Shown here in pieces: positions 44,880-56,021 of a stretch of DNA of 64,000 nucleotides; position 1 is the first letter of the stretch, and each line of letters begins with the position of its first letter. Source of the stretch: Tetracladium setigerum. Its lineage: Eukaryota > Ascomycota > Leotiomycetes > Helotiales. The position numbers and the translations under genes are program-made. The notes beneath the pieces were generated by a model, which made no database searches, was not told the origin of the DNA, and saw only the letters and a program-made list of their open reading frames with translations. Location of the stretch: contig PZJY01000012.1 in assembly GCA_031472005.1 (NCBI GenBank), positions 1,860,001 through 1,924,000 of the forward strand, in the 5' to 3' direction.

Positions 44880-47800
44880 TCAAGGTAAAGGTAGGTAGCA
44901 ACCGCCGGCAATGACTAGGTTCATACGAGTAAACTTGACCTTGTAGACCGGTGTCTTCTTGGTTGGGAAAGCACTGATCTGATCAGGAGTGATCATGGTG
45001 TCCTTGCCCTTCTTCTTACTACCACTAGCACCACTCGCACTAGGTTGTGCACCAGAAGGAGCACCGCCAGTGATACGATTGGCATCTGTTTGACCACCAA
45101 CGCCAAGAACCTCGCCATCCGTCTTGTTTCCATCGGCAGGTAGTTGAACATCCCAGGTACGAACAGTTCCATCTGCACCACCAGAACATAAGACTGTAGA
45201 CTCGGCACAGAAGGAGAGAGACCAGATACCCATCTTGCCGTGACCTCTGCACTTCTTGATCATAGTGCCGCTGGCGAGATCCCATAGGATGATCGTACCG
45301 CTGTTGTCACCAGAAGCTAAAATCTTTCCGCTGGGACTACATTCAAGAGCCGTTGCAAAGTCAAGATGGCCAACGAAGACACGAACACACTCGCCAGTGA
45401 CGAAGGACCACATGCGGACAGTCTTGTCAATGCCGTCACTGGATGTGAATACGTATGCGCCGTTGGGGTGCCAAGCAACTTGCATGACCGACGAATCATG
45501 ACCGACAAGCATGCGAAGTGGTGAGATGTGATCTTGAGACCAGACACGAGCTGTCTTGTCCCAGCCGCAAGTTGCAAAGTAGTGACCGTATGGGCCCCAG
45601 CGAACATTCCAGACCGGCCCTTCATGACCTTTATAGACTACCAGACAGGTCCAGGTCTCAAGAGACCAAAGTCGGATATCCTTATCAGCTGAGCATGATA
45701 CCAGAAGTCGAGGGTTTGTTTGCGGAATGTCGGCTGTAGCGTCGTCTGCACGAGCAATGGATGGAGAGAACGATACGGCGTATACTGGCGCAGAATGACC
45801 GATCAAACGGCGAGAGCTTGATGGGGGTGGGTCATCGGGTCGAGGCTTGCGAATGGACACGAGGGCGTCACCTTTCAAGTCCCAAACACGAATATATGAC
45901 TCCTCGGTGCCAACAGCGACCAGCTTCTCATCATCGCTAAACTCGATGCAAGTAATGCTGTCTAGTGTTAGCGACCTTGTTGGGACTAGATAAGGGGAAA
46001 TCACCTGTCAAACGTGTTATGGAACGTGTAGATGCAAACCGAAATACCAGGGCCAACTCCACCAGTTCGTCCTTCAATCTTGAATCGATCCCGATTTTCA
46101 CGAATCTTTTGTACCTCCATGGCAAGATCACGAGCACGTGAAGGTGGAAGAGGGATTTCGAGACGAGTTGGTCCATCGGCACTATCCTCACGCTTGATGT
46201 TTCTGTCGAAAACCTCAACAAGCGATGACTTGCCAGCTAGGGGCGGCTCCTTTGCATCCAGATCCTCTAGTTCTGCTCGAACATCGCCAGCAAGTTCTGG
46301 CTCCATTGCCATCATGCCAAGTTTCAACGCAGTTGTGTTGGTCTTGATATCCTTATTTGTGACACCAGTGAAAAGGCCAGGAATGCCTTCGATCTCCTCA
46401 CTATCGGGTGTAGCTACGGCGATTGACTGAGCATGCTTGAGAATTGCCTCGAAGCTGTACTGATTCAACGGACCACGCTTCTCCGTCTTGATGTCGGTGT
46501 ATGTTGAGAGGATATACAAAACAATCTTGCCTCCCTTGTCGCTGCTGGTTTCCAGGAATGTGATTAGGCTGTAGTACGCGCTTTCGTTGAAAGAGAGACG
46601 ATATTTCTCTTTATGGTAGAGGCGGGTAGTCTCATTCTCGAGAACTTGCTGTGGGAGCTTTACAGTCTCGAAGAGCTTGACATGTTCAATTTGGTGAACC
46701 GTCTCAAAGAGGGGACCGAATCGCTTTAAAAAGTGCTCTGCCTCAGTTAGGTGGTTATTTATGACGAGGTCGAGCCATGAGTACAGGAAGACAGGCCATC
46801 GAATGCGACGGAGTTCGGTCTGGATAAATACCACGCCGGTCAGTAGAGTGTTCGCGGATAGGATACGAGAAGCGCTAGCTTTGGCTTACCTTGTAAAGGT
46901 CTAAGCTAGAATCAATCCACAAGTCCAAGAGTGCGAAGCCTCTAGCATATTTCTCCGGTCCATCTTCAACGCGATCTTGGATGGGTCTGCCATCTTTGTC
47001 AAGATTCGAAGATTCCATTCTCAACATCTGCTCGGTACGATTGTACCCTTTCTTCACGAGGTACTCGATCACCTGGAGATGGTAGGGTTAGCTTTGTTTA
47101 CATACACAAAGAAAAGACGAATATGTGAGCACGCGTTAAGAGGGATGAATAAAGGAGTTGATACTGTGGGGAAGGCGAGAGCCAGTGGCACGTGCCGACG
47201 TTGCCGGGTAGCTTATCAGAGAGGCAATAAAATAAGACAGGGCAGAGAATGACATAAGGAAATAACAAAACAAACTTGGTCATCTCTGTACTGCAATACA
47301 CCGCCTTGGGTGGGAAGTGCCGAAGGGGCATTTTGCGAGACTCTTCCCCTTATGTCTTCCTTCGCCTTTGTCTTCGCTTTATTTTGCATTGCATTCCCTT
47401 GTCCTTTTGGCGCCATTGTGTGGCGTTGTATTGCGGTAGGCTGGAGATTTGGGAATATTGGACGATGGAGAGTCTAGCAGAAAGTGAAGAAGAGCAGATA
47501 CAGGAAAGTGATTGCTAAATCAACCCCATCCGAACTGCCGGTTTTGTGAGGCTGAAGGTCTCGGCAGCCCAACAGTCGCGACAAATGAAGGGAGATAACT
47601 TGCTGGAGATTCAATGGTGCCTGCGATGGGGAAAGCTTGGTATTCATCCGGAAATGAAAGTTCTTCTTCAACACTTCCCTAACTGAAGGTGTACGACTGT
47701 TTGAGTAGCATTCTTCACACTCGTGGAAAAGTTTTAAAAAGTCTTAACAATAGCTGTACAGTAAGACACGGTTGTTTGATAACTGCTCAGATTGCATTGA

Positions 47801-48105
47801 GCAAACGTCATGGCTTGTGAGATGATTCTGTGCCTGATCTCAATAGTATCCGGGCTTTTAAAAATCCAAACTTCTTCAAAATAAAACAGTAAACAAACAA
47901 AGAAAATCAGATCAAAAACTCCAATCCATCAAACAATGAAACAGTAGCGGCAGACAATCAGTTTACAATCAAATAAAGGCGTTCTTACGATTTGATTCAG
48001 GTTCTGCTGTGACATGCTCTGTCCTGGTGGAGGGGCCTGTCCACCTCCCCCTTGAATTCCCATTCCAGCGCTTGGAGGCCCATTGCCAGGACCTTGGACT
48101 GACAT
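44880..48105 (-). CDS. taf5: TFIID subunit TAF5 (also in SAGA)
   Basis: Minus strand, exons 47989-48105, 46890-47072, 46005-46819 and 44880-45957, 730 residues, complete. A short Gly/Pro/Gln-rich leader is followed by a LisH motif (NQIVIEYLVKKGYNRTEQML), then the TAF5 NTD2 helical domain (RRIRWPVFLYSWLDLVI onward), a charged linker with DGPTRLEIPLPPSRARDLA, and six to seven WD40 repeats (for example YIRVWDLKG, IRLWSLETW, ARVWSQD, VRMWSFVTG, IILWDLASG, VRTWDVQL). The C-terminus NLVIAGGCYLP is the family's usual end. TAF5 scaffolds TFIID, and in yeast also SAGA. Introns 2 and 3 are 70 and 47 nt. Intron 1 is 916 nt, far longer than any other here. The last acceptor is GACAG (45958), which restores the frame. 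Confidence 0.95.
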
Positions 48106-48502
48106 TTTTGAGTTTGTACAGTGTGAAGATTGATCCAAATCCTTTTAAGGACAAGCCGCTTCAACTAGATCCTGGGTTTCTCGTCATCTCCTATTTCATC
48201 GACAGTGTAGTGCGCTGATTCCAGTAAACGAGGCGATAATCTGTTGCGATGATAAAGAAAAATTGGTCATGATATATGAGAGGGAGGAATTGGGGCTGTC
48301 AAAGAAATCGAGTCGGTTGCTCGAGAAGCTAATGCAGCCTACCCGCAGAGCCTCAAGCTCTGACATTTGTCCGAGTTGACTGACATTAACCACTTTTAGC
48401 TGGAAACTCTTCAGAACGCGATTAAATCAATCCAGCACGATTGTGTACACGAAATCCTCTAACTTCAATACACAAACTCGGTTTAAGCAAATCTGTCGAG
48501 CA
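48106..48502. promoter_or_regulatory. Divergent promoter shared by TAF5 and Med11
   Basis: 397 bp separate the start codons of two general transcription factors. No TATA box is obvious in either direction, as expected for housekeeping genes. Confidence 0.6.
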
Positions 48503-49074
48503 ATGGACGCTTCCACCAACACTAAAGAGGTCGAGCCCTCCACTTTCAAGCCCTTTACTAGGATGGAAAGGATCCAACAGCTCAATGCTATTGACAAGGT
48601 ATGGATTTCGTAAAATCACTAGTTGTTCATCTGCCTAACTTCTCATGTAGAGTGTCACCGAACTTCTCAAATCCGCAGGTCTCGCCCTCCAAACCCTTGC
48701 CTCCTCCAAAGAAAATGCATCCACCCCGATGCCCGCACGCCGCGCAGCCTTCGAAGCAACCTCCAACTCCTACTTTGAGACTCTCCAAACCGTAGATATC
48801 GGCTTGCAGCGACAGATTCTCGGCATGGAGGAAGCAGACATCATAGCTGTGGGAAGAAGGACGCGCTGGATGATGCGCAACAGGTGGAGGGCAAGCTCGG
48901 GAATTTGGATATTGGATGGTTGAATAGCAGGAACGGTATTGTGGATCGGAATTTAGAGGCCGAGTTATGGGGAAAGCACGGAAGTTTTTGGAGGATCTAG
49001 GCGATCAGAAGGGGACGTCTCAAGGTCAGGGAGGAGAAGAGCAAGGCGATGATGAGGTTGATATGATCGGATGA
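48503..49074 (+). CDS. med11: Mediator subunit Med11 (frame broken twice by single bases)
   Basis: Exon 1 is 48503-48598, intron 48599-48650 (52 nt), exon 2 to TGA 49072-49074. Residues RIQQLNAIDKSVTELLKSAG and YFETLQTVDIGLQRQILGME are the Med11 helical hairpin that pairs with Med22 in the Mediator head module. After EEADIIAV the frame is lost: one added base in the G run at 48851-48853 gives the natural KKDALDDAQQVEGKLGNLD continuation. It is lost again near 48972-48976, where one more base gives KARKFLEDLGDQ and an acidic tail ending DDEVDMIG. With both corrections the protein has a normal layout. As Med11 is essential in yeast, sequence error is likelier than gene death. Confidence 0.85.
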
Positions 49075-49501
49075 TTAGAGAGGCATATTCTCGGAGTTTT
49101 CTATCCGAAGAGAGGCCTTCAGATATACGAGAGCTTTGCGAGCTTAGAATGGGTGTCGAACTGGTCTTGTAGTTATCTGCCAGATGGGTAAAGTTGCCGC
49201 CCATTACGATCGGAAATCTACCTGAAAAAACAAACTCTTTTTGATCCTCCTTATCAACAATTACCGCCAATCTGTTTGCAATACCTAGGCATTTTGATCA
49301 TATCATTCCTGACTCTTCTTTACGTGGCATATCGTTAACGGTACTACTTCGCTACCCTGCTCCATGCCTCGTTTGTGAAGCTGCATTCAAATCTTGGCAT
49401 CCGAACTCCATCATCCAGCGTCCGTCTTGCCGATTAACCTCACCATTCCAGAATACAAGAGCTTACAATTCTTCCCCCACATATCGCACCCACTCGCAAT
49501 C
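49075..49501. other. Intergenic, promoter of Vps5
   Basis: No gene. Frame is open before the Vps5 ATG but without upstream family similarity. Confidence 0.45.
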
Positions 49502-51497
49502 ATGGATATAGATGTAGGGGGAGATTCTCCTTGGGGAGGTATGCCCGACAAAATCCCAATGGGCAACTTGGAGAAACGCTGACGTACTCCCCAGATGTGC
49601 CCTCAAGTGCGACAACCGCAACCAAATCCCCAGAAGTGTCTGCGTTCGGTGACGATGGAGGTAAACAAGTCTCGCTATATCCTCTCCATCCTCTGACCAC
49701 AATGCAGAATCCTCTAAATCCAAACAAACCGACTCCCCCGCCCCGTCCTCCTCACAACCCCTCAAATCCGGTCCTGGACGAGCATCCCGCGCCCCTCGCC
49801 GCGCAGCTCCCCAACAAGTCCGTCTCGAGGCTGTAGATGATCCCCTCGGTCCCCTGGGGCCTCTCGGAGATAACGTTAAAACGTCGCAAACCGACAATCC
49901 ACCTGCACCGCCGCAGAAGGAGCAAGTCGTTACTCATAATGTTAAACAACCGCTCACCCAGTCGCAAAGCGGGCCGATAGGGAGGGATATGTTGGATCCA
50001 GACGTCGAGGAAGAGGGCGAAAGAACCGTCGGTCCAAGAGTGCCTCCTCCAGTCCAGCCAAACCAGGGAGCTCCGTTAAGGAGGGACACGCAGCCCAGTG
50101 TGAGCATTGAACAGGCAGCGAAGCCATCGTTCGACATTTCGGTTGGAGATCCACATAAGGTTGGGGATTTGACCAGCTCGCATATTGTTTATCTTGTGAA
50201 GACAAAGGTAGGAACTAATTCTGGGTCGGCATGATCTTAGCTGATGACCCTAGACTTCGTCCAAAGCCTATCGACAAACAGAATTTGCAGTCACAAGAAG
50301 ATACAGGGACTTTCTATGGCTTTACAACTCTTTACATGCGAACAATCCAGGTGTTGTGGTTCCACCTCCACCAGAGAAACAGGCCGTTGGGCGATTTGAT
50401 ACCAACTTCGTGGAGTCGAGACGGGCAGCTCTGGAACGGATGCTTAATAAGACTGCAGCGCATCCTACCCTTCAGCACGACGGAGATCTGAAACTGTTTT
50501 TGGAGAGCGAGGCTTTCAATGTCGATGTCAAGCACAAGGAGAGAAAGGAGCCCGGACTTGGAGAGAGCAAGGGCATGTTTAGTGGTCTTGGAATATCCGT
50601 TGGTGGAGGTGGCAAGTTTGTGGAGCATGACGATGTAAGTCTGCATTATATCGAAGAAGGATACATCTAACAATAACAGTGGTTCCATGACAGACGGATA
50701 TACCTCGATGCTTTGGAAAATCAGCTTAAAGCCCTCCTTAAGGCAATGGATGTAGTTGTCACCCAAAGGAAAGGAATGTCCGAGGCTGCTGGTGATTTTT
50801 CTGCATCTCTACATGCACTGTCCACAGTCGAGCTGTCGCCTACGTTGTCTGGACCATTGGAAGGACTTTCGGACCTGCAAATCCGAATCAAGGAACTCTA
50901 CGACCGTCAAGCACAACAAGACATTTTGACGCTAGGTATCACGATTGATGAATATATTCGGCTCATCGGCAGTATCAAGCAAGCCTTCACTCAACGTCAA
51001 AAGGCATACCACTCATGGCACGCAGCGGAGTCTGAAATGCAGAAGCGCAAAACTTCACAGGAGAAGCTTCTTCGCCAAGGCAAGACCCAGCAAGAACGCC
51101 TTGGTCAAGTTCAAGGTGAGGTAGCGGATGCCGAGCGCAAAGTGCATCAGTCAAGGTTACTATTTGAGGACATGGGACGTCTCATGAGAGTAGAACTCGA
51201 ACGATTTGAAAAAGAGAAAGTCGAAGATTTCAAGAGTGCCGTGGAGACATTCTTAGAAAGTGCCGTCGAAGGTCAAAAAGAGGTGAGAGCCCAACCCCGA
51301 TTGTGGGTGATCAACACTAACTGATAATCTAGTTGATTGAGATCTGGGAGACTTTCTTGATGCAACTCGACGCTGAGGAAGACGAAAATATCTTCTACAA
51401 GCCGCCAGTTGAGCCAACAGCACGCCAAACATCCGATGAGCGAGACTCGAGTGAAACAGCCGGTACAGTTAGCGTTACTGGTGAAGACGATGATTAG
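49502..51497 (+). CDS. vps5: Retromer sorting nexin Vps5 (PX-BAR)
   Basis: Six exons, 49502-49538, 49595-49660, 49708-50207, 50254-50634, 50680-51282 and 51333-51497. Introns are 45-56 nt. 583 residues. The short first exon matters: joined at 49538/49595 it gives SPWGDVPSS, the usual fungal Vps5 opening, whereas reading through hits a stop. A disordered Pro-rich leader (with LGPLGPLGDN) is followed by a PX domain with RRYRDFLWLYNSLHANNPG and VVVPPPPEKQAVGRF, which contain the phosphoinositide-binding basic and loop residues, and a helical BAR domain from about residue 330 (YLDALENQLKALLKAMD through FESAVEGQK-like helices). The tail is acidic. Vps5 pairs with Vps17 on endosomes to tubulate membranes for retrieval to the Golgi. 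Confidence 0.95.
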
Positions 51498-51859
51498 GTC
51501 TAGCAACATTCATTGATAGCGAGAAAAGTGGCCAAGGGGAGGGAAGTCAATTAGTTTCGAGGAACCTGTATTCTTTCTGAGAAAAGCAGTTTATAGTAGT
51601 GTACATAGAATAATCCCAATTTCTAAACGCCCTCTGTTCATGCAGGTTTTTTGTTCCAGTATGTTCATACAACCCTTTATCGTTCCACTTTGACAGCATA
51701 CAATCCCATCCTTACACATGGCCAATATTTCGTATGGTCTCTCCTTCCGCCTTCCTGTCTTCCTACCATACCTCACCTGACTAAAGAGCTTTCTCTTTCC
51801 TAGTCATCATAACCCCCCCCCCTTCGCACATAACCCCCTAAGTCGCAGCCTCCTTTGAC
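51498..51859. other. Convergent intergenic region
   Basis: 3' ends of Vps5 (+) and bL31m (-). A C9 run lies near 51813. No gene seen. Confidence 0.5.
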
Positions 51860-52353
51860 CTAAGGCTTTTTCGAAGCAGCAGCACCGCTGATCAAATCGA
51901 ACAAACTATCCTCTCCATCCTCCACGGGAGCAGCCACCTTCTTCCCATCTTTCCCAACTTTCTGATCACCCTTCTCCCCCCATCCATCTTCACCTCCTTT
52001 TCCTCCTGCCCCTCAGTCGCATCCCACCCCCTGCCATACCTCTCTCTGAAAGCCCTCAGTCTACCCGCCTCATCCTTCTCCACATTCCTCAAACTATCCA
52101 AACTCGGCTGCCACATAGCTGTATTCCTGCTATCCTGCGTTGAGCGATGGACCGGTGCCGGCGAGGTAGTTCGGACTGTGAAGGTAGATCCATCGGAGAG
52201 CGCAATTAGTTGAGTGAATGTGTAGGGGCGATGTGGTCGTTGGAGGAGAGTTGCGTGTCGGACTTGTTGCGTGGTGGTAGTTTTGAGGGATGAGAGGGAA
52301 ATGGGTGTGGTTGGGCGTAGGAGAGTGCGACTTGTTGGGAGGAGGGATGTCAT
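51860..52353 (-). CDS. mrpl36: Mitochondrial ribosomal protein bL31m (frame broken by one base)
   Basis: Minus-strand, intronless. An N-terminal Thr/Ser/Arg-rich mitochondrial targeting stretch is followed by the bL31m core: PYTFTQLIALSDGSTFTVRT, then TAMWQPSLDSLRNVEKDEAG, then AFRERYGRGWD. That is the fungal Mrpl36 order. In the raw frame the protein ends at 51892 with unlike sequence. With one more G in the minus-strand G run (plus strand C run 51976-51981) it continues as GDQKVGKDGKKVAAPVEDG, then EDSLFDLISG, and stops at 51860. EDSLFDLIS is the usual end in these proteins, so the run is probably one base short. Acts in the mitochondrial large ribosomal subunit. Confidence 0.87.
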
Positions 52354-52621
52354 TTTGGCGTATGAGCAAGCAATTGAGCTTGCAGGCGAGAAGAAAGGGT
52401 CTTTGGTGGTGGTAGTACCCGATCAGGTGCGTCAATGGTGTTGAAGTTCCAAATCGAGAAGCTCCTGGAAATAAATTTGGTGTCGGGACCAACCACCAAA
52501 GCTCCGTACGGCAGCCGGTTGCGACCTCATGCGCCGATGATATAAAAAAAAGTAAACCTCACAATACCTTTATGATAGGCAACAGGGAAGCACTTAAGCG
52601 GTGTGTTATTGTCTTGCTTAC

Positions 52622-53499
52622 ATGCAGAATCTTTTAATCAAAGACCTGGTGATAATGGGCATCAATGGAGCTCAGGTCTTTTCGAAGGGTCCGATTGGTG
52701 CTACGAGGGGATTTTATGATCTCTTCTATCAGCTGAACACTGGGACATGTGTTGCTCCAAAAGGATGTAAGTGCCTCCCTCTCTCCGCGAGCTTGAGAAA
52801 TTGAGGGGAAGTACTAATTGAGTGGAATAACCAGTAGTCAAACATTCCAAAATCCCCTCGTCATCCATTTCGAACCCCTCTACAAGACCCCATTCCACCT
52901 CCTCCGAACCACCACTATCAACCCATCTCCGAAGCCTCATGCGCTCCCTCCCCCACTCCGTCGTCGTTCTTACCACGACTGACAAATTCAAGGAAAAGAA
53001 AGGAATGACTCTCTCCTCTTTCACGACCCTAACTCTAACGCCCACGCCAATCATTACATTCAATATCCGTAAACCCTCACAAACGCTGTCGGCCCTGCAA
53101 TCCTCACGGTCATTCTTGATACACTTTCTTGAGGGGAATCAGAGGGGAGCGAAAGTAGCCGAAAGATTTACGAAGGGGAACGGGGTAAACTTGTTTGAAG
53201 AATTGGATATTAAGGGTGTGAAAGTATTAGGCGCTGGTGGTGAGGGTGGAAAGGACGGAACGGCAATGGTGTTACCGAGGATAGAAGGTGACGGGGTAGG
53301 GAAGGTGTTGGTCTGCGAAGTTTCTGATGGGGCAAAGGAGGGTGGTGGGTTTGTGGGGGTCGGTGATCATGTTATGGTTGTAGCTGGGGTCAAGGAAATT
53401 ATTGATGCTCCTAACCATGGAGACGGTGGGTTTGGGCTTTGTTATGTGGATGGAAGGTACAGAAGTATCGGAGATGTTGTTGAGGTTGGTGGTGGGTAG
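52622..53499 (+). CDS. Flavin-reductase-like (FMN-binding split-barrel) protein
   Basis: Two exons, 52622-52766 and 52835-53499, 68-nt intron (GTAAGT, TACTAAT, CCAG), 269 residues. After a Ser/Pro-rich stretch (residues ~50-80) comes the flavin reductase-like core: MRSLPHSVVVLTTTD, then KGMTLSSFTTLTLTPTPII, then FNIRKPSQTLSALQSSRSF, then FLIHFLEGNQ. The 'G-T-x-S-S-F-x-S/T-x-S/T-L' FMN-contact strand is recognisable. Such fungal proteins are often mitochondrial NADH-dependent flavin oxidoreductases. Here the N-terminus could be a presequence, but the start is uncertain (ATG 52622 or 52655). Gly/Val-rich C-terminal half fits a β-barrel. The electron donor and acceptor are not known. Confidence 0.82.
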
Positions 53500-54319
53500 T
53501 GATTTGAGTGTTGTTGTTAAAAGGGCCATCATGGTTCGTTTTGTTGTATAATGCCCTGGCGAGGTGTATGAATAGTAGTAGGGTTGTGTAAGAGAGCTTG
53601 ACTGGAAGGCGTTTTAGATGTTGATGGCAACAAGGAGGAAAGGCACTATGTAAAACAGGAGGAGGCATACATCTCCAGGGACAAGGGAACATACCTTCTA
53701 TGTTTAGGTCTGTATAATATACCGTTTGAAGGAGGGGTAGAGTTCTGGGGAAAGTGCCACGAATTCGGAGTCGTGTAATAAGTTTATGTTTTTCCTTGCT
53801 AGCGAGGACACAGTACTGGGTTAGTTGCTCATCTGGGTAAACCTCGTTTGAATGTTACATTTTATTGCTCACCAACCGAATTTTTCTTATCCTGGGAGCT
53901 GGAAGGGTTGCGAGTTTCCATCTATTGAGCTCAGGGTTGAAAATAGCTTGGTGACTCGAACTTTATCAAACAACATTGGAATTATGCTTGAACTCTTTTC
54001 TTCACCTTTGATTACAATCATGTTAGTTGATGGCATTTGCCTTGATTGCTTTAAACAAATATTTTCCATATTTTCGACTTGGGCACAAAATTCAATCCTC
54101 GAAAGGATTCCACGAGCACATCGGATCATCGATGCTATCTTTGAGGTGTGCTCACAGTAACGAAAACTTCACTTTGTCAAATTTGACGTTGGCTTGTTCT
54201 TGGATTCAAGTATTTAGAGGTCTCTAATCCGACAAATCCAACATTTTAAAATTCAAGTTTTCAAGAAAACACGCTTTTTCAACTTCCAAAGAAGTTCCTG
54301 TCATTGTTCCACGTGTCAC
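53500..54319. other. Intergenic, no gene seen
   Basis: 3' ends converge here. No repeat or RNA gene recognised. Confidence 0.45.
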
Positions 54320-54695
54320 TTAGCAAGTGGTACAGCTGGCAGCACAGCAACTATAACAGGACCGATAACGCGCGCTCTGGCAAGCAGATAAACAGCTAGA
54401 ATTGCCTCCGCGATATTGGCATGCTAAGTGGCCGTCAGCTTCGAAGTTCCATAAGATCAGGATGGTTTCCAACCTCTTGTGACCACTTCCGTACAGGCTC
54501 GATTGCAAACCACTTCGGCAGAAGCTGGACAGCTTCTTTCTTAAGTGATTGTTAGCTGAGATTTGAAAATGCTGAGAAATAAATGTGTGTACTATCTAAG
54601 TTGAGGTCTGCACGGAGGGCATCGTATTCTGATACTGGAGAGGCGGTAGTCGTCGCCAGCAAGGCGAAGATCTGAAAGATAATTGATGCCTTCAT
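54320..54695 (-). CDS. Small secreted, very cysteine-rich protein (splice uncertain)
   Basis: Minus strand. ATG 54695 opens a clear signal peptide (MKASIIFQIFALLATTTASP) followed by VSEYDALRADLNLD. About 130 bp on, in another frame, a tail ends at TAA 54320 with CQYRGGNSSCLSAC, then CYSCCAASCTTC: nine Cys in the last 34 residues. An intron must join them. The only frame-correct pair I found (GTACAC near 54588 to CTCAG near 54552) is 37 nt, short even for fungi, so the exact junction is open, and a second intron within 54420-54480 is possible. Such compact Cys-dense secreted proteins are often effectors or antimicrobial peptides. No family match is claimed. Confidence 0.5.
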
Positions 54696-56021
54696 ATTGA
54701 ATGACTGTTTGAGTATCAATTGATTGTTTGGAATTTGCTTGGTTGGAAGTATAGTGAAGTGATGCTGTCAGACGAATCGTATGGGAAATATTCTGCTTCT
54801 TATACTCTTGCCCTCTCTGCTCGCTACCTTGAACCCTCAGTTCCAAGGGCCGATATCTCCTTGTCCCTTTGTTTATACCACAAGCCCAAGCCTCTAGATC
54901 AGCTTGAGTTTAATGAATGGCTTGATCATTGTCTAGACAGATCATTCCATCTTGTCTCATCATGCCATGGAAGATCAAAGCAGTATCCTGTTTGCACATT
55001 GATGTGTTCCACTCTTCGCCACATGCTTCTTCAAGCGAAAGGCACTCTCAAGCAGTATGTTGTGGCTTGGTGGGTTTAAGCTTCATTTATCCCCGTGCTG
55101 TGTCTTTCATGATGTGGTAGATCCGCATTCTCATTCGCTAGTGCCGCCCTGATGGAGAGATATTTTAATATTTATAAAGGATTGGAGACCTGGCTTTGTG
55201 CCACGCGAATGAGAATATTGCTACCCCGCCTTGAGTGGTCACAAATTGGCCACAATTTAGGTCTCATTGAGGTGAACTAAGTTTGCAAAGACGGGCATAA
55301 TTGCGATTAAATTCAAACGCTTGCCAGATAGACGAATAGTGAAGTTCGCCTTGATTGTACATGATGTAATCATCACCTTTCGAATTTTTGCCACATCCAA
55401 TTATTACTGCGGAAAGTACTTGGATGCTTGTTTAGGCCCCCCAAAATTTCAATGTCGCTGCTCATCTGGTAAAGTAAACATCTCATTGATGGTGACATGT
55501 ATTCCAAGATCCAGGAAGATGCCTGTATAGGACCGGCCTGCTCTTATGGAACCAGTAAGCATTTGAAATTATATGTATATTCTATCAAATGGGATTAAAA
55601 CAAACTTGTACACCGAAATGTCAATATGGCATGCCGGGCATTTCACAGAGTTCTCAAAGATGGCGGGGTTTGATCCGAAAAGTATTCAAACTCCACACGC
55701 AACGGACACTTTTCAAAACCACACGGACTCAAAAAGCTTCTTGACCACATCACTAAATTAGATATCTTGGGTTTTCGATTTATACTCAAGGTAGTAGTGC
55801 GTTTATTACCGTAATGTGCCCGAAAAGTTCTGTTTTTGCGGCATGGCATGATTCCAGCCATTGTCAGCCAGAATTCTCCGTCACAGGAAAATACCTAAAA
55901 TGGCCGCATAATGTTTTTGACGATATAATTTCAAGTGGAGATCTATGTATCTTATATCCGCTAAAAACAAAACATAAAAAAATGGCCCACCCATAAACAT
56001 ACACATCTTTCAACGGATAAA
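54696..56021. other. Intergenic, no gene seen
   Basis: Moderately AT-rich. Short ORFs only. Contains the promoter of the cysteine-rich gene at left and the 3' flank of the GH71 gene at right. Confidence 0.5.

Noticed and set aside
47216..47416. Lys/Gln-rich ORF inside TAF5 intron 1
   Set aside because: TAF5 exons 1 and 2 join perfectly without it; it has no similarity I recognise.
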